Positions 1-6,189 of a DNA stretch of 10,553 nucleotides are shown piece after piece. Positions within the stretch are counted from its first letter, which is position 1; every line of letters starts with the position of its first letter. The translations under genes were made by a program, and so were the position numbers. The notes beneath the pieces are model-generated. The model was not told the DNA's origin and did no database searches. It saw only the letters and a list, made by a program, of their open reading frames with translations. Source of the DNA: Legionellaceae bacterium (GTDB lineage Bacteria > Pseudomonadota > Gammaproteobacteria > Legionellales > Legionellaceae); assembly GCA_947505025.1 (NCBI GenBank), contig CANNIJ010000056.1, positions 1 to 10,553 on the forward strand, read 5' to 3'.

Positions 1-197
1 ATGCAGACAGTTGTCGTGCCCCACTCACTAAGTTTATGCAATATTTGCAAGATAATACTGCGACTAATCAGAGTGGTGGTTTTGTAGGCTGGACAATTTG
101 GTCCGCAGGGCATGGCTGGGGAGATTATAATTTGCGCGTTAAGCCTGGTTCGTATCATATGAGTATACTCAAGGCAGCACTAGATCACACTCTATAG
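1..197 (+). CDS. C-terminal end of a GH5-family endoglucanase (cellulase), 5' part outside window
   Basis: The frame is open from base 3 and ends at the TAG at 195-197, giving 64 residues of a protein whose start lies upstream of the window. The visible part reads ADSCRAPLTKFMQYLQ, then GFVGWTIWSAGHGWGDYNLR, and ends KAALDHTL. A Cys followed by a Leu-rich helix, then a GW-x-x-W-(S/A)-AG strand and a D-Y turn is the pattern closing the (beta/alpha)8 barrel of GH5 endoglucanases, especially the fungal/Legionella-type subfamily that cleaves beta-1,4-glucan. The catalytic glutamates and any signal peptide lie outside the window, so activity and secretion cannot be judged. Legionella species are known to secrete a GH5 cellulase by type II secretion, which fits the rest of the window but is inference. 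The gene runs convergently toward pepN, 42 bp away. Another GH5-like hydrolase remains possible. Confidence 0.72.
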   Translation, partial: ADSCRAPLTKFMQYLQDNTATNQSGGFVGWTIWSAGHGWGDYNLRVKPGSYHMSILKAALDHTL

Positions 198-220
198 GGT
201 TCTGTCGCAAAAACTTTTTT
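198..220. repeat. Solo IS6-family-like terminal inverted repeat (possible IS scar)
   Basis: Immediately after the cellulase stop codon the sequence reads GGTTCTGTCGCAAAAAC followed by a run of six T. The first 14 bases differ at one position (C for T at the ninth) from the IS6-family end as I remember it, GGTTCTGTTGCAAA, used by ISS1, IS257 and IS1216. There is no transposase and no second end within the 42 bp before pepN, so it would be a remnant rather than an element. Chance similarity or a local terminator role cannot be excluded. Confidence 0.4.
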
Positions 221-228
221 GATGGAAC

Positions 229-240
229 AACCCTCGGGTT
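229..240. terminator. Small hairpin between the convergent cellulase and pepN genes, weak terminator candidate
   Basis: AACCC at 229-233 and GGGTT at 236-240 form a 5-bp stem around a 2-base gap; in practice AACC/GGTT with a 4-base loop. The last base overlaps the pepN stop codon. A further GGGTT at 197-201 could pair with the same AACCC. Neither strand has a proper T-run straight after the stem, so termination here would be inefficient or factor-dependent. It is listed because it is the only hairpin in the 42-bp convergent gap. Confidence 0.25.
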
Positions 241-2807
241 TAAGCCAGCGATTTTTCTACAATCTCACTTAAATCCGGTGATAACCTAAGCGATTGCAAA
301 CGATGTAATTGTTGCAACATCAATCCTTGCCGTACTGGATCCCAGCGCTGCCATTGTGTTAATGGGCTTGCTAAGCGTGCACTACATTGAGGATTTTTAC
401 TGTCAATTTCAATCAACATGTCTGTTAAAAAGCTATAGCCACTGCCGTTAATTGCGTGGAAATAGCGCGGATTACCGTGGACAAATCCTCCAATTAAAGC
501 ACGTGCGTTATTCGGATTTTGTAAGTTAAATGCAGGATGAACCAACAATTCCTTCACTTGAGTTAGAACATCAGGAGTATTTGCCGTGGCCTGCACGGTA
601 AACCACTTATCCAGCACTAATTGGTTGTCCTGCCAGCGCTGATAAAAGTCTTGTATTGCCTGCAATCGCGTGACTTGCTGGGTATGATTAACCAACAAGT
701 TCAAACTTGCAATTTGATCAGTCATTGTTTGTGCCTGTTGAAATTGATTCTGGCAATAGTCTGTTGCTTTAGATTCGTTTGCTGCCATCATTAATCGTAG
801 ACAAGTATTACGCAGCGCACGTATGCCATAAGCACTTGATTGCATACTATGATCTTCTTGTGACCATAACAGCTGATAAGTTCTGTCTAATTGATTATAT
901 AAAGTACGCCCTAGATCAGCTATAAACATTTCGCGCGCATCTTCGACGCGAGTAACATCAATCTCCACAAGCATACCCGCCATAGCTTCAAAGCCTGGCG
1001 TAGTTAACAACGCTGCACGCAAGGCTGGATCTCGATCAGTATCACTGAGAATAGTACTGTACGCTTGAGTCAGCGCATCAGGTATTTTTCTGGATATGTC
1101 ATGATTATTGTAAGCTGTAATTAAGTATTTATGGGCCAATTGTTGCGCACTATCCCATTGACTAAAGCCATTGGTTTCAAACTTTAATAATAAAAGTAAA
1201 TCGTCATCTGCTAAGTAAGGATGTAACTTGATCGGTGCAGAAAAATCACGTAATAATGACACTACTGGGCGCTCGCTTAACCCATCAAAAGTAAAGGTTT
1301 GTTCGGCTGCACGCAGCTCTAATATCTCTGAGGAGATCGGCATCTTAGCACCACTAGAGGTCCATAATGCAATCTTCAGCGGAATATGAAACGGCTGCTT
1401 CACATGGCTATCTGTGGTCTCTGGGCAGGTTTGGGTTAAAGTCAAAGTTAATTTATGATTATTATATGTGCTTTTAACCTGGACTTCTGGCGTGCCGGCT
1501 TGCTCATACCAAAGTTTGAATTGAGTTAAATCAAGATTATTTGCATCTTCCATAGCAGCAACAAAATCTTCAATTGTGACTGCACAACCATCATGCCGTT
1601 TGAAATACAAGTCCATCCCGTGTCTAAAGCCAGTAGCACCCAGTAAAGTATGCTGCATACGAATAACTTCTGCACCCTTGTTATAAATCGTTGCCGTATA
1701 AAAATTACTAATTTCTTGATAAGAGTTTGGGCGTACCGGATGAGCCATCCGACCAGCATCTTCGGGGAATTGGGATTGTCTCAAATCATTCACATCGTAG
1801 ATCCGATTCACATCACGTGAATTCATATCCCGAGAAAATTCTTGGTCACGAAAAACGGTTAGCCCTTCTTTTAAACTTAATTGAAACCAATCACGACAAG
1901 TAACCCGGTTTCCAGTCCAATTGTGGAAATACTCGTGCGCGATTACCCCCTCAATCATTGCATAATCTTGATCCGTAGCAGTTGCTGGATTGGCTAAAAC
2001 ACATTTTGCATTAAAAATATTTAAACCTTTGTTTTCCATCGCGCCCATATTAAAATCACTGACTGCGACAATCATGTATAAATCCAGATCGTATTCACAA
2101 CCATAAATCTCCTCATCCCAATGCATGGCTTTTTTTAATGAGGTTAAAGCATGATCGCATTGATTGGCATTTTTAGGTTCAACATATAATTTCAATGCAA
2201 CACATTTACCGGAGCGGGTGACAAATTGATCTTCTACACAGGCCAGATCGCCGGCTACCAGTGCGAACAAATACGAGGGTTTTTTGAATGGATCATTCCA
2301 TTCAGCCCAATGCCGTCGATCATCAGTCGATCCTTCGGCGACTAAGTTGCCATTTGAAAGTAAGATTGGGTATTTTTTTTGATCTGCGCTAATCCGGGTT
2401 GTATACAAGCTTAAAACATCTGGTCGATCTGGAAACAAGGTTATACGACGAAAACCCTCAGCCTCACACTGAGTACAAAAAAGACCATTAGATCGATACA
2501 AACCGGATAATTGGGTATTATCTTGTGGACGCAAACGGGTTTTTACCGTTAATGTAAACTTATCTTTATCCGGATTAACCGTCCAAATCCCCGGCGTGGA
2601 CGGTTGTAAATCTAAAGTTTGGTCATCTAGGCTCATGCTGATTAATTCAAAGTCAGCGCCATTTAATGACAATGCACCCGGCTGCAGGCGCTCAAAACAC
2701 ATCTTATTCTGCACCAGCGCATAATCATCGAACAAATCAACTTGTAAAGTGACAGTTAACAAGAGAAATGGATAAGATCTATAATCTTTTAAGTACGTCG
2801 TAGACAT
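240..2807 (-). CDS. pepN: Aminopeptidase N (M1 family, PepN / alanyl aminopeptidase)
   Basis: This 855-residue cytosolic zinc metallopeptidase removes N-terminal residues from peptides and completes peptide turnover after the ATP-dependent proteases. It matches the E. coli PepN layout with an offset of six residues. The substrate-anchoring GAMEN is at 255-259 and the zinc site HEYFH at 291-295 (His291, catalytic Glu292, His295). The third zinc ligand is Glu314 in LKEGLTVFRDQEFS, and the transition-state tyrosine is Tyr375 in TATIYNKGAEVIRM. By comparison, the N-terminal beta domain covers about 1-187, the thermolysin-like domain 188-438, the beta-sandwich 439-540 and the helical C-terminal domain the remainder. 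The length is close to the 870 of E. coli, no key residue is missing, and there is no signal peptide. The ATG at 2807 has AGGA nearby upstream. It begins 24 bp after dbpA with no terminator between, so it is probably the last gene of a phaC-dbpA-pepN unit. Confidence 0.97.
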   Translation of the reverse strand: MSTTYLKDYRSYPFLLLTVTLQVDLFDDYALVQNKMCFERLQPGALSLNGADFELISMSLDDQTLDLQPSTPGIWTVNPDKDKFTLTVKTRLRPQDNTQLSGLYRSNGLFCTQCEAEGFRRITLFPDRPDVLSLYTTRISADQKKYPILLSNGNLVAEGSTDDRRHWAEWNDPFKKPSYLFALVAGDLACVEDQFVTRSGKCVALKLYVEPKNANQCDHALTSLKKAMHWDEEIYGCEYDLDLYMIVAVSDFNMGAMENKGLNIFNAKCVLANPATATDQDYAMIEGVIAHEYFHNWTGNRVTCRDWFQLSLKEGLTVFRDQEFSRDMNSRDVNRIYDVNDLRQSQFPEDAGRMAHPVRPNSYQEISNFYTATIYNKGAEVIRMQHTLLGATGFRHGMDLYFKRHDGCAVTIEDFVAAMEDANNLDLTQFKLWYEQAGTPEVQVKSTYNNHKLTLTLTQTCPETTDSHVKQPFHIPLKIALWTSSGAKMPISSEILELRAAEQTFTFDGLSERPVVSLLRDFSAPIKLHPYLADDDLLLLLKFETNGFSQWDSAQQLAHKYLITAYNNHDISRKIPDALTQAYSTILSDTDRDPALRAALLTTPGFEAMAGMLVEIDVTRVEDAREMFIADLGRTLYNQLDRTYQLLWSQEDHSMQSSAYGIRALRNTCLRLMMAANESKATDYCQNQFQQAQTMTDQIASLNLLVNHTQQVTRLQAIQDFYQRWQDNQLVLDKWFTVQATANTPDVLTQVKELLVHPAFNLQNPNNARALIGGFVHGNPRYFHAINGSGYSFLTDMLIEIDSKNPQCSARLASPLTQWQRWDPVRQGLMLQQLHRLQSLRLSPDLSEIVEKSLA

Positions 2808-2831
2808 ATATTTATCCTATGATCATTAGGT

Positions 2832-4250
2832 CTAGCCATGATGGTTAGAGATATAAAGGAGTGTTGCATTAACACTTTGTCCTTTAACTTTGCCTGCATT
2901 TAAATGGTCGCACGCTTTTTTTGCTTGGCTGGCCTGCAACGCCACGTACGATCTGGTGGCTAATACATCGATTTTGCCAATCATATCCGCCGCTAAACCA
3001 GCATCTTTAGTTAAAGCACCTAAAATGTCACCGGCACGTAATTTTTGTTTTCGTCCTATGTTCAAACATAATGTAATCATCGGCGGAGTAACTGCCACCC
3101 TGGGTTTTTTCGATAAGTCAGCGAGATCCCCCAGAGATATAGCCTTGCCTTGAGCATTTTCAATTAACAACACGCGACACGCATCTTCATGTGTAATCAA
3201 ACTAATCGCCAGGCCTGATTGTCCAGCTCGACCTGTGCGACCTATTCTATGCGTGTGTACTTCACAGTCATAGGCTAATTCATAATTAATGACTAGTGGG
3301 AGAAATTTAATGTCTAAACCACGAGCAGCTACATCTGTGGCAACCAAAATCGAACAACTTTGATTGGCAAATTGCACCATCGCTAAGTCGCGATCCATTT
3401 GCTCCATGTCTCCATGCAAACTTAATGCACAAAAACCTGCGCGCTTTAAACTAGTAACAATTTCTGTGATACGTTTCTTTGTATTACAGAAAATCAAGGT
3501 TGGACTAGAAGCATAATGATTTAAAATGGTGGTTAGTGTCTGGAAATGTTGATCGGCAGTGACTGTGTAAAAGATTTGCTGTAGATCGTCAGACACTTGT
3601 TCCTGTTCAATAAAGATTTCTTTGGGTTTACGCATACCAGCATTTGATAATGCTGGTATTTCTGCTGGATAAGTCGCAGAAAATAACAGTGTCTGACGCT
3701 CTTTTGGGCATTTCTTGACGATGTTCTGTATCGATTCTAAAAATCCCATATCGAGCATCCGATCAGCTTCATCCAAAACTAATACACTTAAGTGCTGTAA
3801 ATTTAAAGATCCTTTGTCAAGATGCTTTTGTACTCGGCCCGGGGTTCCTACAATAACATGCCCACCGTGGCTGAGTGAATCTAATTGGGCGTGCATTGGA
3901 CTACCGCCAGCTAACAATACTACTTTGACATTCGGCATAGCTCTGGCTAACTCACGAATTGCCTGACTGACTTGCAAAGCAAGTTCACGTGTTGGACATA
4001 AAACCATGGCTTGTGCCGCAAAAAATTTAAGATTCAGACGATTTAATATGGTTAAAGCAAATGCAGCAGTTTTTCCACTGCCGGTATGTGCACGTGCAAT
4101 CACATCTGTGCCTGCCAGGAGTTCAGGTAAACTTTGTGCCTGAATCGGCGTCATCTGTGTGTAATTCAAATGTGCTAAGGTTTCCAGTAACGCTGGATTT
4201 AAATCCAGGCTGGAAAAATCTTCTGATATTGATATTGGTTGTATGGGCAT
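2832..4250 (-). CDS. dbpA: ATP-dependent RNA helicase DbpA (DEAD-box)
   Basis: This 472-residue DEAD-box helicase acts in 50S ribosome assembly. DbpA proteins are targeted by a C-terminal RNA-binding domain to hairpin 92 of 23S rRNA. Every helicase motif is present: the Q motif around TPIQ (34-37), AHTGSGKT (54-61), PTREL (86-90), TPGR (136-139), DEAD (160-163), SAT (191-193), HGD (279-281), ATDVAARGLDI (304-314) and HRIGRTGR (334-341). Residues from about 390 (MITLCLNIGRKQKLRAGDIL, then GALTKDAGLAADMIGKIDV) match the DbpA/YxiN RNA-binding domain. This separates it from RhlE, SrmB or CsdA, and the length agrees with the 457 of E. coli DbpA. The ATG at 4250 follows an AAGGAT about ten bases upstream. 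It lies 37 bp after phaC and 24 bp before pepN on the same strand, suggesting cotranscription, although no functional tie to either neighbour is known to me. Confidence 0.95.
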   Translation of the reverse strand: MPIQPISISEDFSSLDLNPALLETLAHLNYTQMTPIQAQSLPELLAGTDVIARAHTGSGKTAAFALTILNRLNLKFFAAQAMVLCPTRELALQVSQAIRELARAMPNVKVVLLAGGSPMHAQLDSLSHGGHVIVGTPGRVQKHLDKGSLNLQHLSVLVLDEADRMLDMGFLESIQNIVKKCPKERQTLLFSATYPAEIPALSNAGMRKPKEIFIEQEQVSDDLQQIFYTVTADQHFQTLTTILNHYASSPTLIFCNTKKRITEIVTSLKRAGFCALSLHGDMEQMDRDLAMVQFANQSCSILVATDVAARGLDIKFLPLVINYELAYDCEVHTHRIGRTGRAGQSGLAISLITHEDACRVLLIENAQGKAISLGDLADLSKKPRVAVTPPMITLCLNIGRKQKLRAGDILGALTKDAGLAADMIGKIDVLATRSYVALQASQAKKACDHLNAGKVKGQSVNATLLYISNHHG

Positions 4251-4287
4251 GTGGCAAATTATCCTTCATTATCCAAGATACCTTATA

Positions 4288-5994
4288 TCATATTACGTGT
4301 CTTATGTGCACATATTCTCCTGGGGCTGGAGTATATTCCCCTGTTATCTCGGGTATAGCTATAGTTTTTCCAGACTGCTGTTTTAACCATTTGTACCATT
4401 CTGGCCACCATGATCCGGTATAATGTCGTGAGTTACTCAGCCAATCATCAGGATGCACATAGTGATGATCATTTATATGATAACCATATTTATCGCTGCC
4501 TGGCGGAATAATTATTCCTGCAATATGGCCTGAACCAGCGAGTAAAAACTTTTTTTCACCGGAAAATAATTGAAATCCTGCGTAAGTCGTTTTCCACGGC
4601 GCTATATGATCTTTTTTAGTAGAAACAAAAAATACCGGCAGATCAACCTGATGTATATCCAGTGGCTGCTGGTTTAACACGATTTTCCCAGGTTTGACTA
4701 AATCATTTTGCAAGTACATCCAACGCAAATATTCTGAATGCATTTTTGCAGGCATATTCGTTGAGTCCATATTCCAAAATAATAAATCAAATGCAGCTAA
4801 CGATTTACCCTGTAAATAATTACGAATTACAAAAGACCAAATTAAATCATTAGCCCGTAATGAATTAAATGCACTGGCCATCCAATGACCTTCAAGATAG
4901 CCCCTGCTCTGCATATGTTCTTCAATTTTAGCGATCTGTGGTTCATCAATAAAAACTCCAATATCACCTGGATCGCTAAAATCAATCATCGATGCCAAAA
5001 AAGTTGCCGATCTTACCGGCTGAACTTCTAAAGACTTATAATAAGCCAATAACATAGCTAATAATGTCCCTCCAATGCAAAAGCCTACCGTATTGATTTG
5101 TTTAACTAATAAATGTTTTTGAATAAAATCAACCGCCGCAATCGGGCCTTGGTTTAAATAATCTTCCATGCCTTTATGTGCATGATTTTCTGCTGGATTT
5201 ACCCATGAAATTACAAAAACAGTCAGACCTTGTCTGACTAACCATCGAATTAATGAGTTATTTGGGCTTAAATCCATAATATAATATTTATTAATCCACG
5301 GCGGGATAACCAGTAATGGCACTGATTGTACGTGAGTGGTTTGTGGCGAATATTGTATCAGTTCCATCAAATCATTTTTATAAACGACTTTACCTGGAGT
5401 CACCGCCAGATTAACACCTACTTTAAAAGCATCAGGATCGGTCATGTGTAATGTGGGATGATCTGGATTGGCGGCCAGATCAGTTAGCAGTCGATCAAAT
5501 CCTACGAGCAAATTCTGACCATTAGTACACATAGTTTCATGTAACACCTCGGGGTTTGTTCCCAAAAAATGCGCCGGCGATGCCGCATCTAGGATTTGGC
5601 GCGTGAAAAATTTTATTTTTTTTGCCGAGGAGGTATCCAGATACTCCATTTTTTCGATTAAATCATCAGTATGTTGCTTGAGCAGCAGATAATTCTGACT
5701 CAATAAATTAAATACTGGATGTTGGGTCCATTCAACCGAGGAAAATTTCGGATCCTGAATTGGTTGGTGCCAAAGCTCTAGAGCATCTTGATAATAAGCA
5801 TATTGCGAGTGCTGCACAGAGGATTGATTGGCATATAACACGTGCGCGAGATTTATATAATTTGTTGAGAACTGCTGCCATTGATCGAGTATGCCGGACG
5901 TCAATACTGGCTTTTTTTGCCAGATCTCGAATAAAGCCAGACTCTTTTGAGTAATTGACTGCAATAAATTATCACGGGGCATCGGCGAACCCAT
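4288..5994 (-). CDS. phaC: Class I poly(3-hydroxyalkanoate) synthase
   Basis: This 568-residue enzyme polymerises (R)-3-hydroxyacyl-CoA, normally 3-hydroxybutyryl-CoA, into storage polyester on cytoplasmic granules. The alpha/beta-hydrolase core carries the lipase-like box GFCIG at 304-308 with Cys306 as nucleophile. The other triad members are Asp462 in KKDHIAPW and His490 in GSGHIAG, corresponding to Cys319, Asp480 and His508 of the Cupriavidus enzyme. Further family marks are PPWINKYYIMDLSPNNS (231-247) and the closing stretch EYTPAPGEYVHIRHVI. The length and the N-terminal domain of roughly 200 residues fit class I (usually about 590) rather than the shorter class III/IV subunits. phaA, phaB, phasin and phaR are not in the window, so monomer supply must be encoded elsewhere. 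ATG 5994 is kept as the start, with only a weak GGA upstream; Met5 (5982) is a possible alternative. It is the first gene of the apparent phaC-dbpA-pepN unit. Confidence 0.96.
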   Translation of the reverse strand: MGSPMPRDNLLQSITQKSLALFEIWQKKPVLTSGILDQWQQFSTNYINLAHVLYANQSSVQHSQYAYYQDALELWHQPIQDPKFSSVEWTQHPVFNLLSQNYLLLKQHTDDLIEKMEYLDTSSAKKIKFFTRQILDAASPAHFLGTNPEVLHETMCTNGQNLLVGFDRLLTDLAANPDHPTLHMTDPDAFKVGVNLAVTPGKVVYKNDLMELIQYSPQTTHVQSVPLLVIPPWINKYYIMDLSPNNSLIRWLVRQGLTVFVISWVNPAENHAHKGMEDYLNQGPIAAVDFIQKHLLVKQINTVGFCIGGTLLAMLLAYYKSLEVQPVRSATFLASMIDFSDPGDIGVFIDEPQIAKIEEHMQSRGYLEGHWMASAFNSLRANDLIWSFVIRNYLQGKSLAAFDLLFWNMDSTNMPAKMHSEYLRWMYLQNDLVKPGKIVLNQQPLDIHQVDLPVFFVSTKKDHIAPWKTTYAGFQLFSGEKKFLLAGSGHIAGIIIPPGSDKYGYHINDHHYVHPDDWLSNSRHYTGSWWPEWYKWLKQQSGKTIAIPEITGEYTPAPGEYVHIRHVI

Positions 5995-6006
5995 AAATCC
6001 AGATTA

Positions 6007-6012
6007 ATTATA
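6007..6012 (-). promoter_or_regulatory. Candidate -10 box for phaC
   Basis: An exact TATAAT lies on the minus strand upstream of phaC. It predicts a transcript start near 6000, which leaves only about six bases before the ATG at 5994 but about eighteen before the in-frame ATG at 5982. No good -35 box sits at 16-18 bp; TTGATA and TTGATG occur at other spacings. It could be a chance AT-rich match, or it could argue for the inner start codon. Confidence 0.3.
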
Positions 6013-6052
6013 AGATTAGCATATCAACTCATAACTAACATCAACCCCCGGT

Positions 6053-6064
6053 CATCCGTGGATG
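6053..6064. repeat. Short palindrome CATCC-GT-GGATG in the phaC / membrane-protein divergent region
   Basis: Arms CATCC (6053-6057) and GGATG (6060-6064) surround a 2-bp centre. It is centred between the two divergent genes, about 60 bp upstream of phaC and about 90 bp upstream of the other gene's -10 box. This would suit an operator, but no regulator family can be named from it. Confidence 0.3.
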
Positions 6065-6114
6065 TGCGCTGGATCACTTGGCAATGAATGCATCTGACCC
6101 AAAGTTAAACAACC

Positions 6115-6122
6115 TGACGTCA
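6115..6122. promoter_or_regulatory. Perfect 8-bp palindrome TGACGTCA, possible activator site
   Basis: TGACGTCA reads the same on both strands. It sits 7 bp upstream of the TTTACA -35-like hexamer of the promoter at 6130-6156, roughly -40 to -48 relative to the expected transcript start. That is a typical activator position. A perfect 8-mer palindrome is not rare by itself, so this rests on its location only. Confidence 0.3.
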
Positions 6123-6129
6123 ATTAGAG

Positions 6130-6156
6130 TTTACATGCGCCAAGATTTGTTATAAT
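6130..6156 (+). promoter_or_regulatory. Sigma-70 promoter with extended -10 for the membrane-protein gene
   Basis: TGT-TATAAT (6148-6156) is a perfect extended -10. TTTACA (6130-6135) matches five of six -35 bases, with a spacer of 15 bp to TATAAT or 17 bp to the overlapping TAATAT (6153-6158). The transcript should begin near 6162, giving a leader of about 28 nt to the ATG at 6190. Because the -10 box abuts the ATG at 6157, a transcript from here could not use that upstream start. Confidence 0.6.
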
Positions 6157-6177
6157 ATGTCATTTTTGCTGAGCCGC

Positions 6178-6183
6178 AAGGTG
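6178..6183 (+). promoter_or_regulatory. Shine-Dalgarno AAGGTG deciding the start of the membrane-protein gene
   Basis: AAGGTG lies six bases before the ATG at 6190. The in-frame ATG at 6157 is preceded only by TTGTTATAAT, which is a promoter element and not a ribosome-binding site. This supports 6190 as the true start. Confidence 0.6.
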
Positions 6184-6189
6184 TTGTAT

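Noticed and set aside
1526..1759. 77-codon minus-strand open frame with hydrophobic character
   Set aside because: It is an alternative frame inside pepN on the same strand; its hydrophobicity comes from the shifted reading of pepN codons.
2808..2831. Terminator or promoter between dbpA and pepN
   Set aside because: The 24-bp gap has only the pepN ribosome-binding site and no stem followed by T, so read-through is the simpler view.
4061..4423. 120-codon plus-strand open frame across the dbpA start and the phaC end
   Set aside because: It lies antisense to two well-supported genes, has no ribosome-binding site or recognisable domain, and its length is unremarkable for an antisense frame in AT-rich DNA.
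5995..6189. tRNA or small RNA gene in the phaC / membrane-protein gap
   Set aside because: No cloverleaf, CCA end or GG-TTC-like box was found. The promoter and short palindromes account for the region.
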